DNA of 64,000 nt from Granulosicoccus sp964390335. GTDB lineage: Bacteria > Pseudomonadota > Gammaproteobacteria > Granulosicoccales > Granulosicoccaceae. The position numbers were made by a program, and so were the translations under genes. The stretch lies in NCBI GenBank assembly GCA_964390335.1, contig CAYMHU010000003.1, positions 131,777 to 195,776 on the forward strand. The letters are read 5' to 3'. Below the pieces are notes generated by a model. The model was not told the origin of the DNA. It ran no database searches and saw only the letters and a program-made list of their open reading frames with translations. Below are positions 25,641 through 34,943 of this stretch, piece by piece (the first letter of the stretch is position 1; the number at the start of each line of letters is the position of its first letter).

Positions 25641-26429
25641 ATGTCTGCATCTATTCTCGCTAACAACTACTTCGGTCTGGATAAAAGCCTCGCGTTAGTT
25701 ACCGGTGCGTCAAGCGGGCTCGGCCAGCACTTTGCAACCGTGTTGGCCCGAGCCGGATGCAAAGTCATTCTTTGCGCACGTAACGAAGAGAAATTAAAAA
25801 GTTTGCAGGCAACCATCTCCGATGCGGGCGGCCAAGCGGAGTACATCGTGTTGGATGTGACCGACCGTCCTGCTGCACAACAGGCTATCGACAATCTTAT
25901 AGCGAAACAGGGCGTACCAACTGTACTGGTCAACAATGCCGGTACAGTTGCGGGTGGGTCGTTCCTGAATACAACGCCTGCTGAGCTGGCATCGGTTGTT
26001 AGCGTCAACCAAATTGGCGCATGGGATATTGCACAAATCACTTGCCGTCACATGGTTGCAGCCGAACAGCCCGGATGTGTGATCAACATCGCGTCAATTC
26101 TCGGTTTAGAGGTTATGAAAGGTGTTGCGGGCTACGCAGTGAGTAAGGCGGCGGTAGTACAAATGACAAAAATGATGGCACTCGAATTAGCGCGCTATGA
26201 CATTCGCGTTAACGCCATCGCGCCAGGGTATTTTGAAACTGATATGAACACGGAATTCTTGCAAAGTGAGGCAGGCAAAAAACTGATAGGTCGCGTGCCA
26301 ATGCGTCGAGCCGGCAAGTTTGAAGACTTGGATGGCACACTACTTTTACTGGCATCAAACAAAGGTGCCTTTATGACCGGCAGCGTTGTGCCGGTTGACG
26401 GTGGTCACCTGGTTGCAGGGCTCGACTAG
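25641..26429 (+). CDS. Short-chain dehydrogenase/reductase
   Basis: This 262-residue classical SDR has the NAD(P)-binding TGASSGLGQHFA, the structural NNAGT, and the catalytic Ser, Tyr and Lys in INIASILGL and AGYAVSKAA. The C-terminal part ends VVPVDGGHLVAGLD, as in FabG-like enzymes. The likely reaction is alcohol/ketone interconversion with an unknown substrate. It has a GGAA ribosome site and is convergent with the PfkB kinase gene, with only 12 bases between the stops. Confidence 0.86.
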   Translation: MSASILANNYFGLDKSLALVTGASSGLGQHFATVLARAGCKVILCARNEEKLKSLQATISDAGGQAEYIVLDVTDRPAAQQAIDNLIAKQGVPTVLVNNAGTVAGGSFLNTTPAELASVVSVNQIGAWDIAQITCRHMVAAEQPGCVINIASILGLEVMKGVAGYAVSKAAVVQMTKMMALELARYDIRVNAIAPGYFETDMNTEFLQSEAGKKLIGRVPMRRAGKFEDLDGTLLLLASNKGAFMTGSVVPVDGGHLVAGLD

Positions 26430-26441
26430 CGAGTAACTGGC

Positions 26442-27392
26442 TTAGCCGGTTAAGTCTGCCAGCGTGGGTAAATCAGCACCACGTCGAGAACAGGTAATAG
26501 CGGCGGCTTTAGCGGCAAGCTCAATACTAGCCTGTAAATCAACCGCACCATTCAATGTTGAACCATCACCAACGTGACCTTCTTTGACTAACCAATGCAG
26601 CAGTGTTGCCTGAAAGGTATCGCCTGCACCCACGGTATCAACTACCGATACAGGAACCCCCGGCACATGCGCGGAACGATCGGCTGTAAATGCACTCGCG
26701 CCATCCGGTCCGCGAGTTAAATACACAAGTTCAGCCCCATTCGCTAAACATTCAGCAACAAACTTATCTTCACCGTCAGTGCCGAACAAAGCGGCGATAT
26801 CTTCATCGCTGGCTTTAATAATATTGGCGTGTTTCGAATACTCGGCAAACGATGCCTGCCACTGTTGTACGTCCGGCTCTATGGATAAACGCAGGTTAGG
26901 GTCATAACTTACGATCCGTTGAGCGGACTCACGCGCGGCTAACGCACTTAGACTCGACCTCACAGGTTCAACAGCGGTGGAATACGAGGCAAAATGCAGA
27001 ATACGCACATCTGCTGGTAACTCCTGCGGTAATTCATCTACCGATAAACTGACATCTGCTGTGTTATTAATATAGAAAGCATACTGCGCTGAACCATCGA
27101 CTTGTGTTTCTACCATAGCCAAAGTGCTGTATAAATTTGTAGGGATGGATAGTGAATGATCAATGTTGTTGTTATCAAGGAATCGTGCAATGCGTTGACC
27201 AAATGGGTCGTTCGATAATTTGGTTAAGTATCGACTTCCATGACCAAACCGGGCCATGCCCAGCGCAACGTTCATTGGAGACCCACCAACCACACCTTCT
27301 ACTGAAATGCGGGTATCGTCGCTACCGTTTCCGGATAAGTTCGCTTCGCCAATAAACATATCGAATAATGAATCGCCGCAACCTAGTAACAC
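26442..27392 (-). CDS. PfkB-family carbohydrate kinase
   Basis: The protein is a ribokinase-fold sugar kinase. It has the N-terminal substrate region VVGGSPMNVALGMARFG and the C-terminal signature VVDTVGAGDTFQATLL, with the catalytic Asp in GAGD. I place the start at a GTG at 27390-27392 (MLLGCGDSLFDMFIG) because AGAGGA lies six bases upstream and the family begins there; this gives 316 residues. The frame is open to 27497, but those residues are unlike a kinase. Fructokinase is the commonest guess for this type; the sugar is not certain. Confidence 0.83.
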   Translation of the reverse strand: MLLGCGDSLFDMFIGEANLSGNGSDDTRISVEGVVGGSPMNVALGMARFGHGSRYLTKLSNDPFGQRIARFLDNNNIDHSLSIPTNLYSTLAMVETQVDGSAQYAFYINNTADVSLSVDELPQELPADVRILHFASYSTAVEPVRSSLSALAARESAQRIVSYDPNLRLSIEPDVQQWQASFAEYSKHANIIKASDEDIAALFGTDGEDKFVAECLANGAELVYLTRGPDGASAFTADRSAHVPGVPVSVVDTVGAGDTFQATLLHWLVKEGHVGDGSTLNGAVDLQASIELAAKAAAITCSRRGADLPTLADLTG

Positions 27393-27577
27393 GCTATTTC
27401 CTCTGGGACTGAATAAATTGTTTAGCACGTATTGTACGCATTTAGCTGTGGCTACAATGCGCAAAAATGTCACGAAAACTATAATAATCTGATGCAATCA
27501 CCGTTGTTTGGTAAGCAACTGTACTCAGAGCCCCAAAATTGAACTGAACGTGCAATCTCTGCGTAACAGGAGACACA

Positions 27578-28021
27578 ATGAAAAATCAAACCATCATCTA
27601 CGGTCTCGGCCTGGCCGGACTCATCCCGTTTGTTGGCGCAGCAATCGCCGCCCTAGCTGGATGGCAGATTATGGGCACCGACCCGCAAACGCTGTTTTTA
27701 ACTTACAGCGCCATTATTCTGAGTTTTCTGGCAGGCTCCTTGTGGGGCATGTCCCGGGAGCTGCCCGAGAACACACTAAGTTCAGGCTTACTGATTTTCA
27801 GCAATGTAGTGGCCCTGCTGGCCTGGCTCTCACTTATACTCGGCAAAGAATTTTACGCCACGGGCTTAACTATTTCGATACTCGCCTACACCGCAATGTA
27901 TGCAGTGGAATTGAGCAACGCCAAACGCTTGTTTAACGCAGAAGCTAAGGTTTACTTGAAGCTGCGATTGTTTCTAACCACAGTTGTGTGCTTAAGCCAC
28001 GTTGTAATGCTGTTGGTGTGA
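27578..28021 (+). CDS. DUF3429 membrane protein
   Basis: The 147-residue protein has four to five membrane segments and matches my memory of DUF3429: it begins IIYGLGLAGLIPFVGAAIAA and contains SFLAGSLWGMSREL and a late LKLRLFLTTVVCLSHVVML. The function of the family is unknown. The ATG at 27578 has a clear AGGAG site. An SDR gene follows 34 bases later on the same strand and may be co-transcribed. Confidence 0.78.
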   Translation: MKNQTIIYGLGLAGLIPFVGAAIAALAGWQIMGTDPQTLFLTYSAIILSFLAGSLWGMSRELPENTLSSGLLIFSNVVALLAWLSLILGKEFYATGLTISILAYTAMYAVELSNAKRLFNAEAKVYLKLRLFLTTVVCLSHVVMLLV

Positions 28022-28055
28022 TGGGAATGCAAACTAATTCTTTGAAAATCACTTT

Positions 28056-28787
28056 ATGCAGCATTTAGTCATTGGAGCCAGTAGTGCGATCGCTCAAGCC
28101 ATCATCAGCGAGTTATTGTCGCGTGGCGATTCTGTCGTTGCAGTTAGTAGAGCGCCCCAATCGCAACTAAGCATCGATGCACCGGCAACCATATCCGGCC
28201 AACTACATTGGGCAGAGTCCGACTATAGCGAATCGTCTATTGCACAATTTTGTGCACAGCAAAAACAGGACAATCGCCAATTTCACAATGTGTTTATTTG
28301 CAATGGCATTCTGCACAACCACGATTTAACACCGGAAAAAAGACTTGAAGACATCAGTGAAACAAAGTTAATGCAAGTTATGTCGATCAATGCGTTTATA
28401 CCGTTGTTATGGGTCAAGCATTTAAAACCCGTGCTGAAAGGCGTTTCCGACTGCACAATAACCACCTTTAGCGCACGCATTGGAAGCATCAACGATAATA
28501 ATATGGGTGGTTGGTATGCGTATCGCGCATCAAAAGCAGCACTGAATATGTTGTTGAAAAGTGCGAGTATTGAATATCAGCGAGAAAAGCGAGATGTGCA
28601 CTTTGTGATGTTTCACCCGGGTACAACAGACACACCGCTGTCAAAACCTTTTCAAAAATCGGTTAAACCAGAAAAACTATTCACACCGCAGTTTGTCGCA
28701 GAGCAATTGCTCAATATTATCAGCACTGCACCACGCAGCTCGACTATTTCCTACCTTGATTGGCAGAACAAACCGATTGAGTGGTAA
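28056..28787 (+). CDS. SDR family oxidoreductase
   Basis: The 243-residue protein has an SDR nucleotide-binding start (HLVIGASSAIAQAI) and the catalytic Tyr and Lys in GWYAYRASKAALNM; the usual serine is in TFSARIG. The glycine motif and the GMFHPG-like FHPGTTDTPLSKPF near the end suggest the C-factor/CsgA-like branch. The substrate is unknown. It lies 34 bases after the DUF3429 gene. Confidence 0.82.
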   Translation: MQHLVIGASSAIAQAIISELLSRGDSVVAVSRAPQSQLSIDAPATISGQLHWAESDYSESSIAQFCAQQKQDNRQFHNVFICNGILHNHDLTPEKRLEDISETKLMQVMSINAFIPLLWVKHLKPVLKGVSDCTITTFSARIGSINDNNMGGWYAYRASKAALNMLLKSASIEYQREKRDVHFVMFHPGTTDTPLSKPFQKSVKPEKLFTPQFVAEQLLNIISTAPRSSTISYLDWQNKPIEW

Positions 28788-28827
28788 TGCGCATATTGTG
28801 TATGAGTTTCGCTAACGCGTAACTAAC

Positions 28828-29778
28828 TCAGGCATTTTCGCTTAAAATCATCTGAAACATACGCTCAACCGATTGTGGGAAATCATAGGCGGGCTGCCAC
28901 CCCCAATCGGCACGGGCTGTTTCATCGATTAACACATTCGGCCAATTATTTATAAGCGTTTGAACGGTTTCATTAATCTCAACGCTGTATTGAAAGTCCG
29001 GATACCGTTTTAAGATTTCATCTATAACCATTTGAGTGGTTAAATGGTATGCGTGCAGATTATAAGCATGTTGTGTTAGTGCGTCACGCGGTGCGTGCGT
29101 GTAGTCAACAATACTGCTAACCACATCATCCAGAAAAATAGTGGACATACCCACATCCTCAGGAACAGGGAACACAAATGGCTCACCCTTTATAGCCGCT
29201 CTGAATGCATGCGATGGGAAAGCAGTGACCGCGGTTGGTGGCGCGAATGGCGAAATAACCAACGGAAACCGTAGAATTCTAAAATCCAGATTATTTTTAG
29301 ATTTAAAAAATACACCTAATCGTTCTACGGCAACTTTGGTTGCACCATAAATATTTTCTGGCCACTGTTCTGCAGATTCTGGCAAGGGATCCTCCACCTT
29401 ACCGCCGTACGATGCATTAGTGCTTGCGAAGAAGAAACGCTCAACATTGTGTCTCACTGCTGTTTGTAATAAATAAAACGAGCCAGTTGCGTTTATTTCC
29501 CATGCGGCCGTATGATCGGCTTCGGAGCTACCTGATAGCAACGATGCTAAATGATAAATGGTGTCGGGCTGGTGCTCAGCCACCAGTGATTCAACTTGCG
29601 CTGTATCGCGGATATCGCCAATAACAATGATTTCGTTATCGTGGGTTTGCTCAGGTTCCGATCCCGGGATATCAAATTTAACAACCTTGACGCCACGAGC
29701 CAGTAATCGATCCGCAGTCAATCGCCCGAGGTTGCCATTACCTCCGGTGATTAACGCCGTTTTTATAGGTGAATTCAT
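28828..29778 (-). CDS. NAD-dependent epimerase/dehydratase family protein
   Basis: This extended SDR has the Rossmann motif LITGGNGNLGRLTADRLLA, then FDIPG, and the catalytic Tyr and Lys in IYGATKVAVERLG. The late part, FRILRFPLVISP, is typical of sugar-nucleotide epimerases and of related dehydrogenases such as D-erythronate dehydrogenase. The start is uncertain: the ATG at 29778 (MNSPIKTALITGG, 316 residues) seems natural, and a GTG at 29790 is the other choice. It follows the acyl-CoA dehydrogenase gene by 44 bases but has no obvious link with fatty-acid oxidation. Confidence 0.78.
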   Translation of the reverse strand: MNSPIKTALITGGNGNLGRLTADRLLARGVKVVKFDIPGSEPEQTHDNEIIVIGDIRDTAQVESLVAEHQPDTIYHLASLLSGSSEADHTAAWEINATGSFYLLQTAVRHNVERFFFASTNASYGGKVEDPLPESAEQWPENIYGATKVAVERLGVFFKSKNNLDFRILRFPLVISPFAPPTAVTAFPSHAFRAAIKGEPFVFPVPEDVGMSTIFLDDVVSSIVDYTHAPRDALTQHAYNLHAYHLTTQMVIDEILKRYPDFQYSVEINETVQTLINNWPNVLIDETARADWGWQPAYDFPQSVERMFQMILSENA

Positions 29779-29822
29779 TGCCTGTTTCACAGTGCGAGCG
29801 GTATTTGCTCCGAGTAATCAAT

Positions 29823-31607
29823 TTACAATTGGTCAGTGGCAACTGCAATAGTGCTTTCTGCACTTTGCATAACAACAGTGCTACTTGATTCAACCAATGG
29901 CAGCATGCGCTCAGCGTAGTATCGAGCAAGCATGATTTTGGCATCCAGAAACGGCAAATCGGCACCGTCTATCGCCTTTTCTTTCACAGCGGCTAACGCA
30001 GAGCGCGCGATCATCCAACCGCCTGCCATACGACCTTGCATCATCAGAAACTCTACCGATGTTGCGGCCGGCAAGGTAGCATCGTTTTGTCCTAACAACC
30101 ATTGCGTGGCCTCTTCACTCGAGCGTAACGCCACGCTAAACCGCTTAGCCATTGCCTTCACGTTGACATCGTCCGATTTTTCCAACTCAGACAAAGTGGC
30201 ATTCATATCGGCGAATAGTTCTGACAAACCTTGGCCACCATCACGTGCCGCTTTACGACCAATGAGATCGTTTGCCTGGATAGCTGTAGTACCTTCATAG
30301 ATTGGCGCGATACGCGCGTCTCTTAAATGTTGAGCAGCACCGGTTTCTTCAATAAAACCCATCCCTCCATGCACTTGCACTCCTAGTGAACATAGTTCAA
30401 CACCGACCTCAGTTGACCAGCCTTTAACCAGTGGCGTAAGTAACTCGCCACGACGCTGATGACGTTCGCGCGTGTCCTTATCGGGGTGGCTTTTGGCTAT
30501 ATCGAATGCTGCAGCACACTCTAACGCCAGACCACGCATGGCTTCGATGTTAGATCGCATAGTCATTAATATGCGACGTACATCGGGATGGTTGATGATG
30601 CCTTGATCATCTTCACCACTACCAAGTAACGTTGGTCCTTGCGTGCGATCTTTTGCATAGCTCACCGCTTGCTGATAAGCGCGTTCTGCAATGCCATAAC
30701 CCTCAACACCCACAGCGTGTCTGGCTTGATTCATCATGGTGAACATGTACATCAAGCCATGATGTTCTTTACCAACCAGGTATCCAACCGCACCATCGTT
30801 GTCGCCATAGGACATGACACACGTGGGACTAGCGTGAATACCAAGCTTGTGTTCGAGCGATACGCATTTGAGATCATTTCGCTCACCCAGAGAGCCGTCA
30901 TCATTCACAAGAAACTTGGGCACAATAAACAAGGAAATACCCTTAACACCAGGAGGTGCATCGGGTAAACGCGCTAACACCAAATGCACGATGTTTTCGG
31001 TGAGATCCTGCTCACCGTAAGTGATAAAGATCTTTGTTCCTTTAATTAGGTAACGATCACCGCTGGGTTCCGCACTGGTGCGAATGCTTGCAAGATCGGT
31101 CCCTGCATGAGATTCCGTTAAATTCATGGTGCCCGACCAAACCCCTTCAACCATCTTAGGTAAGAAGCGATCTTTCAGTTCGTCGGATGCATGATGAAAA
31201 ATAGCATCAACAGCGCCTTGCGATAACAAGGGACACAAACCGAACGACATATTGGCGCTATGCCACATCTCTTGCACAGCGGAAGACACACACATGGGTA
31301 AGCCTTGGCCACCGTATTCAGCTGGAAACGCTAATGCGCCCCAACCGCTCTCCACGAATTGTGCGTAGGCTTCCTTCCAACCGTCAGGGGTAGTTACACC
31401 ATCTTCGCTCCACGAACTTCCCTGTTTATCACCAATGGTATTTAATGGCGCTAGGACCTCTCCGGTAAATCGCGCGGATTCTTCCAAAATGGCATCCACC
31501 AAATCGGGAGTGGCTTCTTCAAAGCCATCTAACTTGGCGATTTCATCAAGCCCAACGACTTTATTGAGTACAAACGCAATATCTTTTACGGGAGCGGTGT
31601 ATGACAT
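29823..31607 (-). CDS. Acyl-CoA dehydrogenase (FadE5/DmdC-type)
   Basis: This 594-residue enzyme is longer than classical acyl-CoA dehydrogenases and carries the extra N- and C-terminal domains of the FadE5/DmdC group. Marks are AFPAEYGGQGLP, MNLTESHAGTDLASIRT, GDRYLIKGTKIFITYGEQD, and the catalytic glutamate in ARIAPIYEGTTAIQANDL. It oxidises an acyl-CoA to the enoyl-CoA and hands electrons to ETF, which is encoded directly upstream. DmdC acts on methylthiopropionyl-CoA, but fatty acyl-CoA is equally possible. The ATG has a strong AGAGGAAG site. Confidence 0.9.
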   Translation of the reverse strand: MSYTAPVKDIAFVLNKVVGLDEIAKLDGFEEATPDLVDAILEESARFTGEVLAPLNTIGDKQGSSWSEDGVTTPDGWKEAYAQFVESGWGALAFPAEYGGQGLPMCVSSAVQEMWHSANMSFGLCPLLSQGAVDAIFHHASDELKDRFLPKMVEGVWSGTMNLTESHAGTDLASIRTSAEPSGDRYLIKGTKIFITYGEQDLTENIVHLVLARLPDAPPGVKGISLFIVPKFLVNDDGSLGERNDLKCVSLEHKLGIHASPTCVMSYGDNDGAVGYLVGKEHHGLMYMFTMMNQARHAVGVEGYGIAERAYQQAVSYAKDRTQGPTLLGSGEDDQGIINHPDVRRILMTMRSNIEAMRGLALECAAAFDIAKSHPDKDTRERHQRRGELLTPLVKGWSTEVGVELCSLGVQVHGGMGFIEETGAAQHLRDARIAPIYEGTTAIQANDLIGRKAARDGGQGLSELFADMNATLSELEKSDDVNVKAMAKRFSVALRSSEEATQWLLGQNDATLPAATSVEFLMMQGRMAGGWMIARSALAAVKEKAIDGADLPFLDAKIMLARYYAERMLPLVESSSTVVMQSAESTIAVATDQL

Positions 31608-31752
31608 TGTTCTTCCTCTTTACATCGACTGACCATTCAGCCGATGATTCAATAGCTTCGCAATGGTAAAACGTTGCAAGCGGCAGCGCTTACCTTGTAG
31701 TGGCGCTTAGAATAGTCTAAACAGCATCCACACCGGCAAACAACCAGTGATA

Positions 31753-32843
31753 CTAGCCGTCCAGCGCTTTCGACAATTCCGGCAACGCATCAAATAAATC
31801 GGCAACCAGTCCATAGTCGGCCACTTGAAAAATGGNNNNNNNNNNNNNNNNNNNNNNNNNNNNNNNNNNNNNNNNNNNNNNNNNNNNNNNNNNNNNNNNN
31901 NNNNNNNNNNNNNNNNNNNNNNNNNNNNNNNNNNNGGCAACGCATCAAATAAATCGGCAACCAGTCCATAGTCGGCCACTTGAAAAATGGGCGCCTCTTC
32001 GTCTTTATTAATGGCAACGATAACTTTGCTGTCTTTCATGCCTGCCAAATGTTGGATTGCGCCTGAGATACCAACCGCCAAATACAAGTTAGGTGCAACC
32101 ACTTTACCGGTCTGGCCTACCTGGTAATCGTTTGGTACAAAGCCCGCATCAACAGCTGCGCGCGATGCACCAACTGCAGCATTTAACTTGCCAGCAATAT
32201 CATCTAACATGGCGAAGTTTTCACCGTTTTGCATACCACGGCCACCTGATACAACGATATCGGCACTGGTGAGTTCTGGCCGGTCAGACGTGGATAACTC
32301 TTGTCCAACAAAACTAACCAGATCACTGGCTTGCGCTGCAGCTACAGTTTCTACTGCTGCACTGCCACCGGTTTCAGCAACGGCATCGAATGACGTTGTA
32401 CGAACCGTAATCACTTTGACCTTGTCGCTACTTTTAACGGTTGCCATGGCATTGCCAGCATAAATAGGACGAATAAATGTATCTTCCGATTCAACCGATG
32501 TGATATCGGAGATTCCTGATACATCCAATAACGCTGCCACTCGCGGCATCACGTTTTTACCTGACGCAGTAGCCGCAAATAGGATATGGCTGTAGTTGTC
32601 TGCAAGGCTAACAACTAATGCCGATAAATTTTCCGCAAGCTCGTGCTCGTAGGCAGCATCGTCGCAATGCAATACTTTACTAACGCCATCAATGTTTGCA
32701 GCACTGCTGGCAACATCACCCGCGTTGTGTCCCGCAACCAGTAAATGGATATCGCCGCCAATGGCTTTTGCCGCAGCTACAACGCTTAATGTGGCTGGAC
32801 GCAGGGCACCGGCTTCATGTTCTGCAAGAATTAAAATACTCAT
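31753..32843 (-). CDS. etfA: Electron transfer flavoprotein alpha subunit, split by an assembly gap
   Basis: EtfA binds FAD and carries electrons from acyl-CoA dehydrogenases to ETF-QO. The C-terminal FAD domain shows VVSGGRGMQNGENF, VGQTGKVVAPNLYLAVGISG, IQHLAGMKDSKVIVAINKDE and APIFQVADYGLVADL. The coordinates include a 100-N gap at 31836-31935 and a duplicate 55-base stretch that shifts the frame. If the gap and one copy are removed (155 bases), the frame runs on to PELSKALDG and a TAG at 31753-31755, giving an intact 311-residue protein. The gene itself is therefore probably whole. It follows etfB by 16 bases. Confidence 0.9.
31781..31990. other. Scaffold gap with duplicated flanks (assembly artefact)
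   Basis: Exactly 100 N bases (31836-31935) are flanked by two identical 55-base stretches, 31781-31835 and 31936-31990. This is the look of two contigs that overlap by 55 bases and were joined with a fixed gap instead of being merged. Collapsing the copies restores the etfA frame. Confidence 0.95.
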
Positions 32844-32859
32844 AATTGTTCTCCGGCGC

Positions 32860-33609
32860 TTAAATGACTTTGGCTTCGTTACGAAGTTTGTCGACTAACT
32901 CGGCAACACTGCTCACAATGACGCCTGCTTCACGTTGTGGTGGCTCGTTAACTTCCACAACCGATAAACCACTGCTGGTATCAACACCTGTATCAGCTAC
33001 TGGAATGACTTCCAGCGGCTTCTTTTTGGCTTTCATGATGTTCGGCAACTTGGCATATCGTGGTTCGTTAAGGCGAAGATCGGTTGAGATGATGGCTGGG
33101 CTTTTAACGCTAATGGTTTCAAGACCTGCATCAACCTCGCGAGTGACTTTTAAGGTATCGCCCTCTACAACAACTTTCGACGCAAAGGTTGCCTGGGCCA
33201 TTCCCGTTAGAGCGGCAAGCATTTGCGCTGTCTGATTGTTATCGCCATCAATGGCTTGCTTACCAAGCACGACCATACCGGGAGCTTCTTTCTCGATAAC
33301 ATGCTTAAACAACTTAGCAATAGCAAGCGGTTCAAGCAGTTCATCGGTTTCAATCAAAATGCCACGATCGGCGCCCATGGCCAAGCCGGTGCGGATGGTT
33401 TCTTCGCTTTTCTTGGTGCCAATTGACAGCACAACAACTTCTTCAGCGTTACCCGCTTCTTTAATTCTGAGTGCTTCTTCTACTGCGATTTCGTCGAACG
33501 GATTCATCGACATTTTTACGTTATCCAGCTCTATGCCGGACTTATCAGCTTTGACACGCGCTTTTACGTTGTAATCCAGCACGCGCTTGACGCCTACAAG
33601 TATTTTCAT
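32860..33609 (-). CDS. etfB: Electron transfer flavoprotein beta subunit
   Basis: This 249-residue protein is EtfB, partner of EtfA in the soluble ETF heterodimer, which also holds AMP. It begins MKILVGVKRVLDYNVKARV and has MSMNPFDEIAVEEALR, the ETF-beta signature region VTREVDAGLETISVKSPAII and DLRLNEPRYAKLPNIMKAKK. The ATG has a GAGG site. It heads the etfB-etfA pair, with the acyl-CoA dehydrogenase gene further downstream. Confidence 0.95.
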   Translation of the reverse strand: MKILVGVKRVLDYNVKARVKADKSGIELDNVKMSMNPFDEIAVEEALRIKEAGNAEEVVVLSIGTKKSEETIRTGLAMGADRGILIETDELLEPLAIAKLFKHVIEKEAPGMVVLGKQAIDGDNNQTAQMLAALTGMAQATFASKVVVEGDTLKVTREVDAGLETISVKSPAIISTDLRLNEPRYAKLPNIMKAKKKPLEVIPVADTGVDTSSGLSVVEVNEPPQREAGVIVSSVAELVDKLRNEAKVI

Positions 33610-33634
33610 TATTTGAGAACCTCAGAAAATCGAT

Positions 33635-33663
33635 CGGGTAAAGCCCGATTTTACCCGTTTTTT
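33635..33663. terminator. Hairpin with T-run upstream of etfB
   Basis: CGGGTAAA and TTTACCCG form an 8-bp stem with a 7-base loop, followed by six T on the plus strand. On that strand no gene runs into it. On the minus strand it would lie in the etfB leader, 26 bases before the start. It could be a terminator for antisense transcription or a leader structure. Confidence 0.4.
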
Positions 33664-33779
33664 ATCTCTCGGAGAGCAAGAAACACGGAAAGATTGGCGT
33701 GAGTCGCGCTTTGTAGGTCGTTCCTAAACTAGCCACAACTAACACCCTGTTGGAGCCAGTGAGATTCCACAGCCAGACC

Positions 33780-34226
33780 CTACACACCAATATCTTCGTT
33801 CCACAACTCTGGCTTGTTACGGATGAATGCTTCCATCAGTTCAATACACTCGGCATTGTTGACAATCTCTACCTTTACTCCCCGGCTATTGACGTAATTT
33901 TCGGGTCCCTGGAAGGTCTTGTTCTCCCCGACAACAATATGCTTGATGCCATATAGCAGTGCAGCGCCGCTGCACATATCGCACGGCGATAATGTGGAAT
34001 ACAAAATACTACGTTGATACTCTTTGGCACTCAACCGACCGGCATTTTCTAAACAGTCCATTTCTGCATGTCGGATAGCACTGCCCATCTGGACGCGCTG
34101 ATTGTGACCACGGCCAATAATTTTGCCATCCAGCACCAGCACAGAGCCTATCGGAATTCCGCCTGACGCCAGACCCTTGCGAGCTTCCTGAATAGCAGCT
34201 TGCATAAATTCATCGTGATCGCTCAT
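33780..34226 (-). CDS. Cytosine deaminase, fungal Fcy1-type zinc deaminase
   Basis: The 148-residue protein has the zinc deaminase motifs HAE (53-55) and PCDMC (81-85). It lines up along its whole length with yeast cytosine deaminase, not with bacterial CodA: GGIPIGSVL, GRGHNQR, GSA.RHAE, LENAGRL, LYSTLSPCDMCSGA, VVGEN, and the end ELWNEDIG. Residues that hold cytosine in the yeast enzyme appear kept (Asn42, Glu55, Phe105, Trp142, Asp145). The expected reaction is cytosine to uracil plus ammonia in the cytoplasm. It sits between the SIMPL and etfB genes. A guanine- or tRNA-deaminase is less likely because of the C-terminal match. Confidence 0.83.
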   Translation of the reverse strand: MSDHDEFMQAAIQEARKGLASGGIPIGSVLVLDGKIIGRGHNQRVQMGSAIRHAEMDCLENAGRLSAKEYQRSILYSTLSPCDMCSGAALLYGIKHIVVGENKTFQGPENYVNSRGVKVEIVNNAECIELMEAFIRNKPELWNEDIGV

Positions 34227-34237
34227 GGCGGCTCCGG

Positions 34238-34942
34238 TTAATCCAGTTGAATTTGACCATCAACCCGCACGGTAACCGAGCTGGTTCCGGCTTCAATAGC
34301 GGGGGCGCTTTCAACCGACATGGCAGAATCGTAGGACGCACCGCGATGCATTGGCCTTGGTCCGCCACCATTGTTGGTATTGATGGATAAATTCACGATA
34401 CGATATTCAGACGCATCCATGTTGCTTTGTACCAGCAACGCCCGGCGCTTGAATGCATCTAAGGCTTCGTTAATCAGTTTATCTTCAGCTTGCTCTCTGG
34501 TAGCGGGTTTGGCGCTCAGTTGCATGCCTTGTACTTGCAATCGTGATTGTAAAAGTTGAATGGCTTTACCAGCCTGCTCAAAGTTATCGGACTTTAATTC
34601 GATGGTTTGAGTGGCCGTCCAGCTTCGAATTTTTGACCCATTGCGTTCGTACTGGGGATAAGTTTGGTAATCACGTGTACGTGCTGACACATCTGGAAAC
34701 GATTGTAATTGCGACAAGGCCCAGTTCATTGTGTTGTTGATCTCGCTGGCAAGCTTTGAGGTGTCTTTACCTTGCGCCTGTGCATTCAAATTGACCGTCA
34801 TTAAGTCGTTAGCCACCTCGCTACGCGCCGATGCGCTTAAATGGATAACATCATAATGCAGATCGTTATTGTCGGCGCTCACGCTTGCACTGAAGCACGC
34901 GCTACCCCAACCAAGCAATAGCCCAACGATTATCCGCTTCAC
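34238..34942 (-). CDS. SIMPL (DUF541) domain protein, periplasmic
   Basis: This 234-residue product has a signal peptide (about 1-23, MKRIIVGLLLGWGSACFSAS) and a SIMPL/DUF541 domain over most of the rest: IHLSASARSEVANDLMTV, TRDYQTYPQYERNGSKIRSW, and a late VTVRVDGQIQLD. Members of this family are periplasmic or outer-membrane linked and of unclear function. The start is GTG at 34940-34942 with GGAGAAG upstream. One base separates it from the fadI stop, so it is probably translated with fadI. Confidence 0.83.
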   Translation of the reverse strand: MKRIIVGLLLGWGSACFSASVSADNNDLHYDVIHLSASARSEVANDLMTVNLNAQAQGKDTSKLASEINNTMNWALSQLQSFPDVSARTRDYQTYPQYERNGSKIRSWTATQTIELKSDNFEQAGKAIQLLQSRLQVQGMQLSAKPATREQAEDKLINEALDAFKRRALLVQSNMDASEYRIVNLSINTNNGGGPRPMHRGASYDSAMSVESAPAIEAGTSSVTVRVDGQIQLD

Positions 34943-34943
34943 A

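Noticed and set aside
27508..27936. 142-codon plus-strand frame
   Set aside because: It overlaps the DUF3429 gene, which has a clear ribosome site and membrane pattern; this one has neither.
31707..31835. Apparent C-terminal tail of etfA after the gap
   Set aside because: It is read in the wrong frame because of the 155-base artefact; the true frame ends at 31753.
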